A stretch of 64,000 nucleotides of DNA from positions 3,186,808 to 3,250,807 of the forward strand of contig NZ_CP009505.1 in the NCBI RefSeq assembly GCF_000970045.1, in the 5' to 3' direction. The stretch is from Methanosarcina sp. MTP4 (GTDB taxonomy: Archaea; Halobacteriota; Methanosarcinia; Methanosarcinales; Methanosarcinaceae). The notes under the pieces were generated by a model. It saw only the letters and a program-made list of their open reading frames with translations, was not told the origin of the DNA and searched no databases. The position numbers were made by a program, and so were the translations under genes. Positions 1 to 9,637 of this stretch are shown piece after piece. Each line of letters opens with the position of its first letter. Position 1 is the first letter of the stretch.

Positions 1-226
1 GGGCATTTGTCGCTGCAAGGGAGTGGGAAGTCGGGCAGACCCCGCAGATCCTCTGGGTAAGAAGGGCAGCATCCCGGGGGTCCTGGTGCTGGAGGAAACG
101 TTCAAACCCCCTGAGCATAAGCCCCATGCTCTGGGCTTCCGTAATCACCCCTTCCTCGTTGACCTGGGTGTCGATCCTGTAATGCCCTTCAATCCGGGTA
201 AGCTGATCAACCGTAACTTTGACCAT
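1..226 (-). CDS. vhoA: Methanophenazine-reducing NiFe hydrogenase large subunit, N-terminal part (cut by window edge)
   Basis: The 75 codons visible begin at an ATG (224-226) immediately after the stop of the small-subunit gene. They encode a start very like the complete large subunit at 3262-5049: a [10 protein letters not shown] opening and the L1 Ni-ligand motif [10 protein letters not shown] near residues 58-67. The large subunit binds the NiFe(CN)2CO centre and splits H2 on the outside of the membrane, carried through the Tat pathway together with its small subunit. The rest, including the C-terminal Ni motif, lies left of the window, so I cannot tell whether the gene is intact. I call it vho rather than vht because the complete operon here carries the D gene, as vht does in Methanosarcina mazei; this naming is an inference. 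Confidence 0.9.
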   Translation of the reverse strand, partial: MVKVTVDQLTRIEGHYRIDTQVNEEGVITEAQSMGLMLRGFERFLQHQDPRDAALLTQRICGVCPTSHSLAATNA

Positions 227-1480
227 TTACTGATCCTCTCCTTCATCTTTGCCCGCTTTTCTACCTGGAACTTCCTCCGGTTCTTTGCCCGGCGCTTGCT
301 CCGGCTCTTTACCTGGAGCTTCCTCGGTCTCTTTTCCTTCAGTCACGGCGACTCTCCGGATAGCATGGGCTCCTACCGCAAGCATGGAAGCCCCGATAGC
401 CACTTTCGCAACGGTATCAATATTTGTGCCTGCAATCCCCACGTCCTCAATTTCCTGGAAAAAGGGGCGTGAACTATCAGGGAAACCCGGAGATACACAG
501 GAGATACACGGGGACCCTGACTGAGGGCAGAGGCTGTGGTAGCCATTCCAGCGGCGTATGGCACAGTCCGCATGGGTATATGGAGCCTTGCACCCGAGTT
601 TCCAGAGACATTTCTCCCCGCCTACGACGGTATCAAACTCTCCTTTGTCGTAGAACCCCCTTCTAGGGCAGTTATCGTGGATGACATAATCAGGAGGGAA
701 AAAGACTTTCGGACGCAGCCATTCATCCAGAACCTCAGGGAGGTCGTCGGGAACTTTGATCTTCCCCAGCACCACCGCTCCCAGGGTCAGGAGCATCCAG
801 TCCGGGTGAGGAGGACAACCGTTGATATTAATAACGGGCTTTTCGATTCCCAGTTCCTGCAGCATTCCTTTCTCCCCGTCTTCCATGGTAAAAGCAACCC
901 CGCGGAAGTCCATAAGGTCCTTGATCTCACTGTCCGCCGAGTTAACCCCCCCGTTCGTTGCACACTGCCCTACTGCCACGATTAAAGAAGCATTTTCAGC
1001 AGCCTCCCGGAAAATATCCTTATAGGTCTTGCCCCCCAGAATCATGTACTTGCCCGTGCCTTTCGGGCCATTGGCAATAGCCCCTTCCACAACCAGGATA
1101 TAACCTTCCTCTTCAATAACTTCTTCAAAAAGAATTTCAGAATTAAGTTCGGAAGTATTTGCCATCTCCCCGTCCACGTAAATCCCCTGCTGCCCGAGCA
1201 GGAGCTCGTGATATTCAAGTCGGATGTTCAGGCGGTCAAAAGCCTGCAAAACATCAGGCTCACCTCCATTTAACAGGGACTCGGAACAACCCGTACACTC
1301 CCCACCGTGGATCCAGACAATCCTGGTTTCCGCGAATTCCAGGGCTTTAACAATATCGCTTCGATAAGTTTGCAAAAACAGAGACGCTCCCAGAGCCCCT
1401 AAGGCTTTCAGGAACGTTCGTCGCCCCATCTTCATAAAATCAAGATTCTTGAATCGGTCAGGAGAGATTCCTCTACCCAT
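227..1480 (-). CDS. vhoG: Methanophenazine-reducing NiFe hydrogenase small subunit (second operon)
   Basis: This is the iron-sulfur small subunit that moves electrons from the NiFe site to cytochrome b. A twin-arginine signal (GRRTFLKALGALGASLFLQ) sits near residues 19-37, followed by the proximal-cluster motif CTGCSES and later cysteines in [18 protein letters not shown] and CISC contexts. I chose the ATG at 1480 because a GGAGGTG ribosome-binding site precedes it by a few bases; an open frame runs 21 codons further upstream. A hydrophobic segment near the C-terminus could anchor it. The protein then ends in an unusual charged tail of repeated PGKEPE-like units, absent from its paralogue at 5052-6206. 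The stop abuts the vhoA start, so the two are translationally coupled. Confidence 0.92.
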   Translation of the reverse strand: MGRGISPDRFKNLDFMKMGRRTFLKALGALGASLFLQTYRSDIVKALEFAETRIVWIHGGECTGCSESLLNGGEPDVLQAFDRLNIRLEYHELLLGQQGIYVDGEMANTSELNSEILFEEVIEEEGYILVVEGAIANGPKGTGKYMILGGKTYKDIFREAAENASLIVAVGQCATNGGVNSADSEIKDLMDFRGVAFTMEDGEKGMLQELGIEKPVININGCPPHPDWMLLTLGAVVLGKIKVPDDLPEVLDEWLRPKVFFPPDYVIHDNCPRRGFYDKGEFDTVVGGEKCLWKLGCKAPYTHADCAIRRWNGYHSLCPQSGSPCISCVSPGFPDSSRPFFQEIEDVGIAGTNIDTVAKVAIGASMLAVGAHAIRRVAVTEGKETEEAPGKEPEQAPGKEPEEVPGRKAGKDEGEDQ

Positions 1481-1775
1481 ACAACACCTCCACCAGAGTA
1501 GAATATTATTACATAAGAAAGTCCTGAATATAATTAATATCATAAACCAATCGATAAATAGCTTACCTAAAAAAAGAATATCGTTCGAGCAAAAGAAGAA
1601 AATGTCACCTATCTTTAGCAGGGGTTTTCCCCTCCATAAGGAGCTGATCTATTCAAAAAACAGCACCATGCCAGACCTTTCCAGAAAGCCATTATTTGCA
1701 AGTGGATGCCAAAATGCTATTACCCTTACATGCGGAAGGCCGCTCTCACGTCAAGGAAAAGAAAAGATTAATTCT
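1481..1775. other. Intergenic spacer between vhtD and vhoG
   Basis: This 295-bp spacer separates the end of vhtGACD from the start of the vho operon on the same strand. On the minus strand a TTAATTATATTC stretch near 1529-1540 is a possible TATA box for vhoG. No convincing gene is present. Confidence 0.4.
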
Positions 1776-1843
1776 GGAAAAAAGAAAAAGAAGGAAAAAA
1801 GCAGTTCCGGATCAAAACTGATCAGGATCAAAACTGATCAGAA
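1776..1843 (-). terminator. T-rich terminator after vhtD, with a 16-bp tandem duplication
   Basis: On the minus strand the vhtD stop is followed by two copies of a 16-bp unit (about 1809-1841) containing GATCAGTTTTGATC and then a long T-rich run (complement of 1776-1800). The first copy covers the last codons of vhtD, so the gene tail was duplicated into the spacer. T-rich tracts are the usual archaeal termination signal. Confidence 0.55.
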
Positions 1844-2313
1844 ACTTCTTCCCTGATCAACCGGACTGCCTCGTTTACGGCTTCAAGCACATCAGGGCTC
1901 ATTTCCATTGTAATTTCCGTAGCCTGTTTTCCTATTTCTATGCCGAAGACCACGATTTCCGGAAGTTCCTGCACCTGTTCCCCTATCTTCAGGACATCGG
2001 ATATGGTCATGTCGTGTACCGAAATGATGTCGTGGGGTGCAGTGCCTGCTATCAGGTCCAAGCCGGAAAGCCGGTGAATGGTACCTGCCCGGGCGCCGGT
2101 CAGGATCGCGTCAACAATTATGACTTTCCGGGCGCCATCCAGCAGGCTTAAAAGGTCCAGGCCGCAAACGCCAGCGTCTTCTACTTCAAGGCCGTCAAGC
2201 CCTTCAAGTTCCGTTTTTTTAAGGGCTTCAACAACCTTCAGGCCGACGGCGTCATCTCCCATGAAAGGGCTTCCGCAGCCCAGGATTCGGACCGGAGCAT
2301 TTAATATAGACAT
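1828..2313 (-). CDS. vhtD: Hydrogenase maturation endopeptidase for the Vht large subunit
   Basis: This 161-residue protein belongs to the HycI/HyaD/HoxM protease family, which removes the C-terminal extension of the large subunit once nickel is inserted. The family signature GCGSPFMGDDAVG is at residues 12-24, with the nickel-sensing Asp/Glu (GDD), and VDA lies near residue 66. Its substrate should be VhtA, which ends 16 residues after its DPCVACAVH motif. It is the last gene of vhtGACD, 115 bp after vhtC. The length is normal for the family. VhoA may also depend on it, because no protease gene is seen next to the visible part of that operon. Confidence 0.92.
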   Translation of the reverse strand: MSILNAPVRILGCGSPFMGDDAVGLKVVEALKKTELEGLDGLEVEDAGVCGLDLLSLLDGARKVIIVDAILTGARAGTIHRLSGLDLIAGTAPHDIISVHDMTISDVLKIGEQVQELPEIVVFGIEIGKQATEITMEMSPDVLEAVNEAVRLIREEVSDQF

Positions 2314-2428
2314 ATTCTCACGTCAACATAGGTATTCTGGTCAACACAGGTCAATTCAGGACGTTTTATTTTTTCGAGAGGGATATGCCTATATTAGCGG
2401 GATACGGCTATAAACCTCACTCTTGAAT

Positions 2429-3247
2429 CTACTCTTTTGCGGCATCCAGGACTTTTTCGGATGAATCGTGCCAGACAAGCTCTCTGTCAGGCACGTTGTT
2501 CCTCGGTTCATGGCCCACGATATCAACGAAGTGCCTATCTGCAAGGTTTTCCTTTCCTGACCAGAAAATTGCCCTGTAGTACTTCCAGACATGGGGGTCG
2601 AATTCCAGGATCCCGATGTGCACCACCAGTTCAAAGACGAACCAGTAGGTCATGAGCAGGTGAATCGCCCTCATTAACTGCAGGGAAGACATACCTAAGA
2701 AAGGTGCCATCAGGTCCCCTGCCGAAAGGATCCAGGAGCCCACGGGAAGCCCGAAAAGAACCCAGTCAAGCTTGTACAGGACAATTCCCGAAACTGCAAT
2801 GACCAGGATAGCAGTACCTTCCAGCACGATAAGGATCTTCATCAAGGGGTGAAGCTTTGTCTTGTAGTGCCCCTCGACCTCATCATAGATGGTAAATGCC
2901 GGGTAGTCACCCTTCCCGAAGAAATTTAACATTATTGCTTTCAGGCGCATTGCATCTTCAAGGCTGAAGATATACGTGTCCATGAAATGTTCCATTTTTG
3001 CCTGAACTCCGCCCTCACTTGCAGAGAAGATGTTGTAAGGGATCAGAATCCAGTTCACCGCAAGGAGAACCGGAACCATGATCATATGAAGAGCTCTGGC
3101 GTTGTGGAAGCTCATGAAGTCCCAGCCCATATAGATTTTTAACCCTGTCAGGATAAGCACTACCATTGCAAAAGCATGGGTGGTGTGAGCCACCCTGTCG
3201 AGTACCGTGTAGCGCTCAACAACCATAGGGTTGTTTTTGCCTCTCAT
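2429..3247 (-). CDS. vhtC: Hydrogenase cytochrome b subunit (methanophenazine reductase module)
   Basis: This 272-residue integral membrane protein carries electrons from the hydrogenase small subunit to methanophenazine and contributes to proton-motive force. It has about four to five hydrophobic segments, with histidines placed as haem b ligands (for example VAHTTHAF near residue 21 and the ALHMIM, AIHLLM and VVHIG contexts). The start follows GGAGATGATC. It lies 14 bp after vhtA in the operon. The C-terminal 40 residues are polar and cytoplasmic. The length and the position after the large subunit match VhtC/VhoC. Confidence 0.93.
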   Translation of the reverse strand: MRGKNNPMVVERYTVLDRVAHTTHAFAMVVLILTGLKIYMGWDFMSFHNARALHMIMVPVLLAVNWILIPYNIFSASEGGVQAKMEHFMDTYIFSLEDAMRLKAIMLNFFGKGDYPAFTIYDEVEGHYKTKLHPLMKILIVLEGTAILVIAVSGIVLYKLDWVLFGLPVGSWILSAGDLMAPFLGMSSLQLMRAIHLLMTYWFVFELVVHIGILEFDPHVWKYYRAIFWSGKENLADRHFVDIVGHEPRNNVPDRELVWHDSSEKVLDAAKE

Positions 3248-3261
3248 GAAAGATCATCTCC

Positions 3262-5049
3262 TTATACGAGTCTTAAGGTTTTAGGAGCGTTTTTCCCGGT
3301 AAGGTCAATGGTGTGAACCGCACAGGCAACGCACGGGTCATAGGACCTGCCGATATGCAGGATGTTAACAGGGTTAGAATAATCGATACCGAGTGCGTTT
3401 TCCGCCGCATTGATCTTTGACCCGATCAGGGCCTGCTCAAGCGGACCCGGGACACCTGCACCGTCCCTCGGGGACATGTTCCAGGTACTCGGAACCACGG
3501 GCTGATAGCGGACAACCTTTGAGTTGCTGTCTGTGGAGACCCAGTGCCCGAGAGCTCCGCGGGGAGCTTCCCAGAGTCCCATGCCTTCGGAGTCCTTCGC
3601 CATGGAAAGGTCAGTGTGCACGGAAATCTTGCCGTTCGGGTCATAGTCAACAGTTACCCACTTAAGGAGCTCATTTGCGATAATGGCAATCTCCTGGATG
3701 CGGGCCACCATCCTGGTGTAGGTGTTTGCCGGAGAGTATCCGTTATCCTTGAAGGCCTGGGCCAGTCCGGTCACCAGGGGCTCTTTCATAGCGAGCAGGC
3801 GGGAAAGGGGACCGACTTCACAGGGTATGCCTTCATATCTCGGGGCCTTGCCCCAGGTATACCTACTCTCGGAGCCGCGGTCATAGCGGATTTCTGCAGG
3901 ATCGCCTATTGGGTTTGTCTCACCCTTCGAGGGGTGAAGTTCCCCGGTATCTTCATAGAAAGCGTGTGAAACGCCTTCGGTGATCTTGCTGGCATCGAAG
4001 TTTTTGTATTCGAGGTTTCCGGTCACGATACCCGAGGTCTGGAAACGGTCGCCTGCCGGGCTGTTCGGATCGTACCCGTCCCCGTTTTCAGTCTTGTAGA
4101 AAGCGCCGAAAGCCAGGAAGTTGATCTTTGAGGGATCGCTATATCCGCCGGTACGGTCGTGTTTCAGGCTGGCCGGAAGCCCGAGGAGGGTTTCGCCCAC
4201 AAGTTCGGAACCGAATGCGGCGTAGAATTCCGTGTCACCCCAGCCGGCTTCCCTGCTGAAGTTGTTGGAAGTGACGGTGCTGTCCACGAGCCCCTGGAGG
4301 TGCTCGAGCACGAAGTTCACGGCCTTCTGGGGAGAGCTTGCCTTATAGGTATTTTCAATCCAGGTCTCGAAGGGAACTCTTAAGGTGTAGCTGGAAACAA
4401 AGTCCATCACCTGAAGGTAATAAGAGGAAAGTTTGCCGATGTCTGCGATGTTTGGCTTGTAGGTGTACCCACCCGGGTAGGAAGTGACCTGGTGAGGCAT
4501 CTTTCCACCGATGACTGCGATGGCTTCCTGAAGGCGTTTCTTTTCAGGGATTGCTGCAAGGTAGGAGCTGCCTGGCGGAATGGCATTCCCATCAATCCTG
4601 TAGCTGATAGGGGCAAACCTGCCCACAAGTTCCTTCCAGACAGCACTTCCGGTTTCTCCAAGAGGGGTAAGGACATTGCGGTAAGAGGGGTTTGCAAGGT
4701 CAGGGCCCCAGAGCACATAGACATGGGTTGCGTGGCTTGCAAGGGTGTTTAACGCCTGGTTGATGTTCCTTGCCACAAGAGCATCCTTGGGCACACTGTC
4801 AGCAACCCCGAAGAGCTGGTCAAGAGCATTTGCTGCTGCTAGAGAGTGAGAAGTAGGACAGACCCCGCAGATCCTCTGGGTAAGGAGAGCAGCGTCTCTG
4901 GGATCCTGGTTCTGAAGCATGCGTTCAAAGCCCCTGAACATCAGGCAGGAACTCTGAGCATCGGTGATTACACCTTCTGCATTAACCTCGGTGGACAGGC
5001 GGAGGTGGCCTTCAATCCTGGTAAGGGGATCGACTGTTACGTTTACCAT
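3262..5049 (-). CDS. vhtA: Methanophenazine-reducing NiFe hydrogenase large subunit
   Basis: This 595-residue catalytic subunit oxidises H2 at a NiFe(CN)2CO centre. The two nickel-binding motifs are complete: [10 protein letters not shown] near residues 58-67 and DPCVACAVH at 571-579. Sixteen residues follow the final histidine, the tail VhtD would cleave, so the enzyme is made as a precursor. It has no signal of its own and should be exported with the Tat-bearing small subunit. The start is 2 bp after the vhtG stop, which suggests coupled translation. It is a membrane-bound [NiFe] enzyme of group 1, not an F420-reducing or Ech type. Confidence 0.96.
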   Translation of the reverse strand: MVNVTVDPLTRIEGHLRLSTEVNAEGVITDAQSSCLMFRGFERMLQNQDPRDAALLTQRICGVCPTSHSLAAANALDQLFGVADSVPKDALVARNINQALNTLASHATHVYVLWGPDLANPSYRNVLTPLGETGSAVWKELVGRFAPISYRIDGNAIPPGSSYLAAIPEKKRLQEAIAVIGGKMPHQVTSYPGGYTYKPNIADIGKLSSYYLQVMDFVSSYTLRVPFETWIENTYKASSPQKAVNFVLEHLQGLVDSTVTSNNFSREAGWGDTEFYAAFGSELVGETLLGLPASLKHDRTGGYSDPSKINFLAFGAFYKTENGDGYDPNSPAGDRFQTSGIVTGNLEYKNFDASKITEGVSHAFYEDTGELHPSKGETNPIGDPAEIRYDRGSESRYTWGKAPRYEGIPCEVGPLSRLLAMKEPLVTGLAQAFKDNGYSPANTYTRMVARIQEIAIIANELLKWVTVDYDPNGKISVHTDLSMAKDSEGMGLWEAPRGALGHWVSTDSNSKVVRYQPVVPSTWNMSPRDGAGVPGPLEQALIGSKINAAENALGIDYSNPVNILHIGRSYDPCVACAVHTIDLTGKNAPKTLRLV

Positions 5050-5051
5050 TT

Positions 5052-6206
5052 TTAATCATCTCCTTTCATTCTGCGCACTGCATGTACACCTGCGGCAAGC
5101 ACGGATGCACCGACTGCGGCTTTAGAGACGGTATCGATATTTGCCCCGAGGAACACGCCCTTGTCCTCAGCTTCAACATACAGGGGTCTTGCAGAATCCG
5201 GGAACCCGGGCTCCACACAGGCAATGCAGGGGGAACCTGCCTGGGTGCACATGCTTACGGAACCGTTCCAGCGGCGCAGGGCACAGTCCGAGTGGGTGTA
5301 AGGAGCTTTGCAGCCTAACTTCCAGAGGCACTTTTCCCCTCCGATTTCCGTATCGAATTCCCCGCGGTCGTAGTAGCCGCGCCGGGGACAGTTTTCATGC
5401 ACCGTGTGCCCGGGGGGGAAGAATACTTTGGGTCTTCCAAACCTGTCCAGAGCGGAATTGAGGTCGTCGGGAATCCTGAGCTTTCCAAGGATTACCGCCC
5501 CAAGGGTCAGGAGGATCCAGTCAGGGTGCGCAGGACAGCCAGGGATATTGATCACAGGCTTGCGGATGCCAAGTTCCTGGAGCATGCCTTTGGAGCCGTC
5601 TTCTTTTGTGAACTGCACTCCCCTGTAATCGGTAAGCTCGGAAACGGCACTGTCTGCGGAGTTTATTCCTCCGTATGCTGCACAGGTGCCCACTGCAAGA
5701 ATAGCGTTAGCGTTCTTTGCCGCTTTGGAAAAGAGTTCCTTGAAGGGCCTGTTCCCAATCACGCAGTAGCGGCCGGAACCATGTGGTCCGTTTGCGATTG
5801 CGCCTTCAACGATCAGGATGTAGTTGCCTTCTTCGATCAGTTCATCAACGAGGATTTCGGAGTTCAGCTCTGAGCTGTTTGCAGGCTTCCCATCCACGAA
5901 AAGTCCCTGCTGAGCAAGGAGGGTCTCGTGGTAAGCGAGATTAACGTTAAGCTTGGTAATCGCCTGGACAATGTCCGGGTTGCCACCGTTTAAGATGGAT
6001 TCGGAACAACCTGTGCATTCCGCCCCATGCAACCAGACAAGCTTTGTCTCTGCAAATTCAAGAGCACTTACAATCTCCGTTTTGTACGTACCGAGAAATG
6101 CCGTTGCACCGACTGCGCCCACGGCTTTTAGAAAGGTACGCCTATCCATATTTAAAAAGTCCATACTCTCCAGTGTATGAACCAAATTTTTTTTTCCAAT
6201 GACCAT
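5052..6206 (-). CDS. vhtG: Methanophenazine-reducing NiFe hydrogenase small subunit
   Basis: This 384-residue Fe-S subunit opens the vhtGACD operon. A Tat signal is visible at residues 20-45 ([20 protein letters not shown]). The proximal cluster motif CTGC is at 64-67, and further cluster cysteines lie in the CPAHP, CPRRGYY, CLWKLGC and [11 protein letters not shown] contexts. The hydrophobic C-terminal helix followed by RRMKGDD looks like a membrane anchor. I kept the first ATG; a second possible start (MDFLNMDRR, residue 15) also has a GGAGAG in front. It is clearly homologous to vhoG but lacks the repeated charged tail. Confidence 0.95.
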   Translation of the reverse strand: MVIGKKNLVHTLESMDFLNMDRRTFLKAVGAVGATAFLGTYKTEIVSALEFAETKLVWLHGAECTGCSESILNGGNPDIVQAITKLNVNLAYHETLLAQQGLFVDGKPANSSELNSEILVDELIEEGNYILIVEGAIANGPHGSGRYCVIGNRPFKELFSKAAKNANAILAVGTCAAYGGINSADSAVSELTDYRGVQFTKEDGSKGMLQELGIRKPVINIPGCPAHPDWILLTLGAVILGKLRIPDDLNSALDRFGRPKVFFPPGHTVHENCPRRGYYDRGEFDTEIGGEKCLWKLGCKAPYTHSDCALRRWNGSVSMCTQAGSPCIACVEPGFPDSARPLYVEAEDKGVFLGANIDTVSKAAVGASVLAAGVHAVRRMKGDD

Positions 6207-6214
6207 ATTCTACC

Positions 6215-6310
6215 ACATCTTGTTTTTTATATACCCAAACTATATGTCCGAAAGGAAAATGGTTCTTAAATATTCGTTGAAATTATATAAATCGTTATAT
6301 AAATATGCAG
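6215..6310 (-). promoter_or_regulatory. Promoter region of the vht operon with tandem TATA boxes
   Basis: Upstream of vhtG the minus strand shows two strong TATA-like elements about 15 bp apart (ATTTATATAA and GATTTATATAA, complement of about 6284-6306) and a third (GGTATATAAAAAAC, about 6219-6231) closer to the gene. Boxes at 6284-6306 would give a leader of about 60 nt. The nearer box would place transcription almost at the start codon, so it is less likely to be the main one. Confidence 0.5.
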
Positions 6311-6890
6311 ATAATATTTGGAATGAGTAAATAGTATTTAAGTTTTTTTACATGAGAAAATAAATATATTTTTCTATGAAATGAAAGTTATAAGTATTCT
6401 TTTGAAAATATATGATTATGTTTAATTTAATAATGACCATCAAAGGACATGAATATACATAGAGAACCAGAAATAACCAGACGAGGAAAATCTAAACTTT
6501 TGAAATAATAATGATAGATTCACACTGATGCAAATAACAAAAATATAGAAAAAATGATTATTAAAAGATCTATAATTATATAGAAAGTACTAAAAAATCA
6601 GAAATAATTATTGAAAAATAACACCAAAAATAAAACACATATTTTAACATTTAAATGGATTCAATTCTGATTTCGAGAAAAATATAGGGGAAAAACCCCG
6701 GAAAAATTAAGGTAAAGATAAGGCAATAAAGAGGAATAAATTTTCGAGCAAATGAGGGAAATTTTCATTTATACCTCATATACACCTTTCAATACATGTT
6801 ACATACCGTCCTCTTAATTCAGCTTACATACCTTTTCAATTCAGCTTAAATGCCTTTCCAGTTCCTCTGACGTACACTTCCAATTCAGCT
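6311..6890. other. AT-rich intergenic region without recognisable genes
   Basis: About 580 bp of very AT-rich DNA lie between the vht promoter and the hydrogenase gene fragment. I see no open frame with a ribosome-binding site, no tRNA and no clear repeat. Near 6765-6885 there are short repeats of a CATACC/TTCAATTCAGCTTA type. Confidence 0.4.
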
Positions 6891-7061
6891 TCATATTATT
6901 CTTAAAATGCCCGGAGCGCTCTTCCCTGTTAGGTCGAGGATATGGACAGCGCATGCAATACAGGGGCCGTATGACCTTCCAACATGGAGGATATTGACCG
7001 GGTTGGAGTAATCGATGCCGAGAGAGTTTTCCACAGCGTTAATCTTTGTTCCGATCAAAGC
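6891..7061 (-). pseudogene. C-terminal fragment of a third hydrogenase large-subunit gene
   Basis: The minus strand encodes 56 residues that match the last 56 of VhtA closely, from [20 protein letters not shown] to the stop, including the second nickel motif and its 16-residue tail. The motif reads GPCIACAVH here, so the nickel-site aspartate has become glycine. The match stops abruptly at about 7061; upstream codons are unrelated and the reading frame there has no ribosome-binding site. This is the tail of a deleted vhtA/vhoA paralogue. No matching vhtG or vhtC pieces were found next to it. Confidence 0.85.
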
Positions 7062-7601
7062 ACGATATACATAAAAAATACAGAATTCTTTTGAAATGCA
7101 ACGGAGCATGATAATACTATGTAAAATTTATAGTCCAAAAAGAGAAAACAAAAAGGTTATAAAAGAGAACTATAAAAATGCAGGAAATAATTTTGGGTAT
7201 ATATTTGTTTTAAAAAAACAGTGTGAAAGGTTTGAAGAAGGCTTTGCGGCATGCCATGTAGGCCTCATGCAAATGGTAAACTGCAGGGAAACCGCTAAAC
7301 CTTGAGACATAAACGGTTATAAAGTGCAGAGAATACATAATATAGGGAGAACAGGGAAAATTACAATCTGGAGATAGGTGCAGGAACTTACCGGAAAAGT
7401 TACCGGGACTTACCTGAAACGGAACCGGGAATTTCTGAAAAGAGCCCGGTACTCACAAAAAAATCCAAAAATAAAAAAATCCGGCAAACCCCAAAGCCCG
7501 GGAAAGGGCCACACAGATTGTTTTCATGCATAAATATTTCTCACCTGAAATATGGTTCTCATACACTTACGGATTTTAAAAGAAAAAACAGCAGAGGTAA
7601 C
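7062..7601. other. Intergenic region upstream of hypC
   Basis: This 540-bp stretch holds no convincing gene. A TGCATAAATATTTC element near 7527-7540 on the plus strand is a possible hypC TATA box, which would give a leader of about 45-50 nt. Several imperfect repeats of a CTTACCGG/GGGACTTACC type lie at about 7385-7450. Confidence 0.4.
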
Positions 7602-7883
7602 ATGTGTATAGCTATTCCTGGAAAAGTTAAGGCGATCATCAATGAAAACACCGCCACCGTCGATATGGGTGGAGTCCGCAGAGACGTGAACATGGACCTG
7701 CTGGGAGGGGCAAGCGAAGCCCTGCTCGGGAAATACGTGCTGGTTCATGTGGGCTATGCCATATCGGAAATCTCCGAAGAAGAAGGAGAAGAAACCATGC
7801 GCCTCCTGAAACTGATGGCAGGGCTGGATGACGGAGAGCTCGGTTTTGAGGAGACCTTACCGGAAAACAGGGAAACTGATTGA
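7602..7883 (+). CDS. hypC: Hydrogenase maturation chaperone HypC
   Basis: This 93-residue protein begins MCIAIPGKV, the family signature in which Cys2 binds the Fe(CN)2CO unit together with HypD and delivers it to the large-subunit precursor. The ATG at 7602 follows a GAGGTAA site; the open frame upstream would put the essential cysteine in the interior, so it is rejected. The C-terminal 20 residues are acidic. It opens the hypCDABE cluster, one base from hypD. Confidence 0.96.
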   Translation: MCIAIPGKVKAIINENTATVDMGGVRRDVNMDLLGGASEALLGKYVLVHVGYAISEISEEEGEETMRLLKLMAGLDDGELGFEETLPENRETD

Positions 7884-7884
7884 A

Positions 7885-9003
7885 ATGGCTTCCGAAAACC
7901 CCCAACCGAAACAGGGGATTCCCGAAATCGAAAAGAAGCTCCTGGAGAGAATCGAAGCCTCGGCCCGGCCGCTTCGCATAATGCACGTCTGCGGGACCCA
8001 TGAGCGGACAATAGCGAAATACGGGCTTCGGAGCGTGCTCCCGGAAGAAATCGAAGTAATCAGCGGCCCGGGCTGCCCTGTATGCGTCACCCCCGAAGCA
8101 GATATTGACATTGCAATCGCCCTGGCAAAGAGCGGGGCAAGCGTGGTAACCTTTGGGGATATGATGCGGGTCCCGGGCTCCGCGGGCAGCCTGCTGGACG
8201 CAAAAGCCGAAGGTGCGGACGTGAGGATGGTCTACAGCATAGACGATGCCGTAACCCTCGCGGAAAAAAAGCCCGGGCAGGAAGTGGTCTTCTTAGGGAT
8301 AGGCTTCGAGACCACGGTCCCTGCCAATGCGGCAACCCTCCTTCGGGGCGTGCCTGAAAACTTCAGCCTCCTTGTTTCCCAGAAGCGGACACCTCCGGCA
8401 ATAGGACTGCTTGCCAGGGACACCGAAGTGGACGCCTTTATTGCCCCGGGACATGTGGCAACCATCATCGGGACAAAACCTTTCGAGCCCCTTGCAGAGC
8501 AGGGTTTCCCCACAGTCGTGAGCGGGTTTGAAGCGTACGATGTCCTCCTTGGGATTTCCCTCCTCCTGGCCCAAATTGAAAAAGGTGAAGCAAGGGTTGA
8601 TAACGGGTATCCGAGGGTCGTTAAGCCCGAAGGGAACCTGATTGCCCTGAAAATGATGGAAGAGGTTTTCAAGACCGCGGATTCCGAATGGAGAGGCATC
8701 GGGAATATAGATAGTTCCGGGCTTGTCCTGAAAAAGGAGTTCGAAGAGCAGGACGCAGCAAAGAGGCATGAGGATTTCTATGCAGCCGCCCTCGGAGAAA
8801 TCGGGAAAAAAGCCGAAGGCAGAGATAAAAAGCGCTGCATCTGCGCTGCTATCCTTACCGGAAAGGCAAAACCCCCCCAGTGCCCGAACTTTGGAAAGGA
8901 CTGTACCCCAAAAACCCCTGCAGGTCCGTGCATGGTCAGCCAGGAGGGCATGTGCTACAACTGGTTCAAGTATGCCAGGACAGGAGGCAGCGGGCGTGCA
9001 TGA
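7885..9003 (+). CDS. hypD: Hydrogenase maturation factor HypD (Fe-S protein)
   Basis: HypD (372 residues) is the [4Fe-4S] scaffold on which the Fe(CN)2CO group is built. The motifs are present: the CGTHE context near residue 36, GPGCPVC near residues 65-71, and the C-terminal cysteine cluster (CICAAI, QCPNFGKDC, GPCMV, GMCYNW). I chose the ATG at 7885, just after the hypC stop at 7881-7883, because it gives the usual family length. The end overlaps hypA by 8 bp, so the genes are translationally coupled. Confidence 0.96.
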   Translation: MASENPQPKQGIPEIEKKLLERIEASARPLRIMHVCGTHERTIAKYGLRSVLPEEIEVISGPGCPVCVTPEADIDIAIALAKSGASVVTFGDMMRVPGSAGSLLDAKAEGADVRMVYSIDDAVTLAEKKPGQEVVFLGIGFETTVPANAATLLRGVPENFSLLVSQKRTPPAIGLLARDTEVDAFIAPGHVATIIGTKPFEPLAEQGFPTVVSGFEAYDVLLGISLLLAQIEKGEARVDNGYPRVVKPEGNLIALKMMEEVFKTADSEWRGIGNIDSSGLVLKKEFEEQDAAKRHEDFYAAALGEIGKKAEGRDKKRCICAAILTGKAKPPQCPNFGKDCTPKTPAGPCMVSQEGMCYNWFKYARTGGSGRA

Positions 9004-9544
9004 GTACTCTATTGCCTGCGAAATCTTCGAACAGGTGATCGCTACCGCCAGAGCCCACGGGGCATCCGAAGTCAAGGCCGTGACCCTTCAGATGGGAAGG
9101 CTGACCCACACGAACCCGGAACAGCTAAAGTTCTGTTTCGATGTCCTTGCAGAAGACAGCATTGCCAAAAGGGCGGAATTTTTGGTGGAGATGATCCCCC
9201 CAACCGTAGAATGCGAGTGCGGATACATGGGTACTGTCGATACCCCCGGAAAGCCAGCTGGCAAGTCTGAAGAGGACAGAAGCGAAGGAGGGGGCAAAAG
9301 CGGAAGCGAAAATGGAGACGAAAACAAAGCCGACGCTGAAAACGAAACCGGACTTCAACAGAGCGAACTGCTGGAATACGTTGCAGCCCTTAACTGTCCA
9401 GCCTGTGGGAGAGCTGCCCGAATTACAGGAGGACAGGAACTCATCATTAAGACGATAGATATAGAGACCGAACCCGAAGCTGAGCCTGAAGCTGAAACTG
9501 AAGTTGAAACTAAAGCTGAAACTGAACAAGGAAACCGGGCTTGA
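8996..9544 (+). CDS. hypA: Nickel-insertion protein HypA with acidic insertion and tail
   Basis: HypA brings nickel to the hydrogenase precursor with HypB. The GTG at 8996 yields VHEYSIA, the expected HypA N-terminus with the Ni-ligand histidine at position 2, and an AGGAGG site lies just upstream inside hypD. The zinc site is split: a CECG half near residue 70 and a CPACG half near residue 133. They are separated by an acidic Gly/Ser/Glu-rich insertion. A Glu-rich repeated tail (EPEAEPEAE) ends the protein. At 182 residues it is much longer than the usual 110-140. The start is a rare GTG, but the motif at residues 2-7 makes it convincing. Confidence 0.9.
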   Translation: MHEYSIACEIFEQVIATARAHGASEVKAVTLQMGRLTHTNPEQLKFCFDVLAEDSIAKRAEFLVEMIPPTVECECGYMGTVDTPGKPAGKSEEDRSEGGGKSGSENGDENKADAENETGLQQSELLEYVAALNCPACGRAARITGGQELIIKTIDIETEPEAEPEAETEVETKAETEQGNRA

Positions 9545-9637
9545 AAAACCCTTGATCATGATAATTTCAAAGTTAATTTCATCCACAAACGATTTTTAAA
9601 AACAATATTTACAAATAATTTTCAGAAGTGATTTTTC

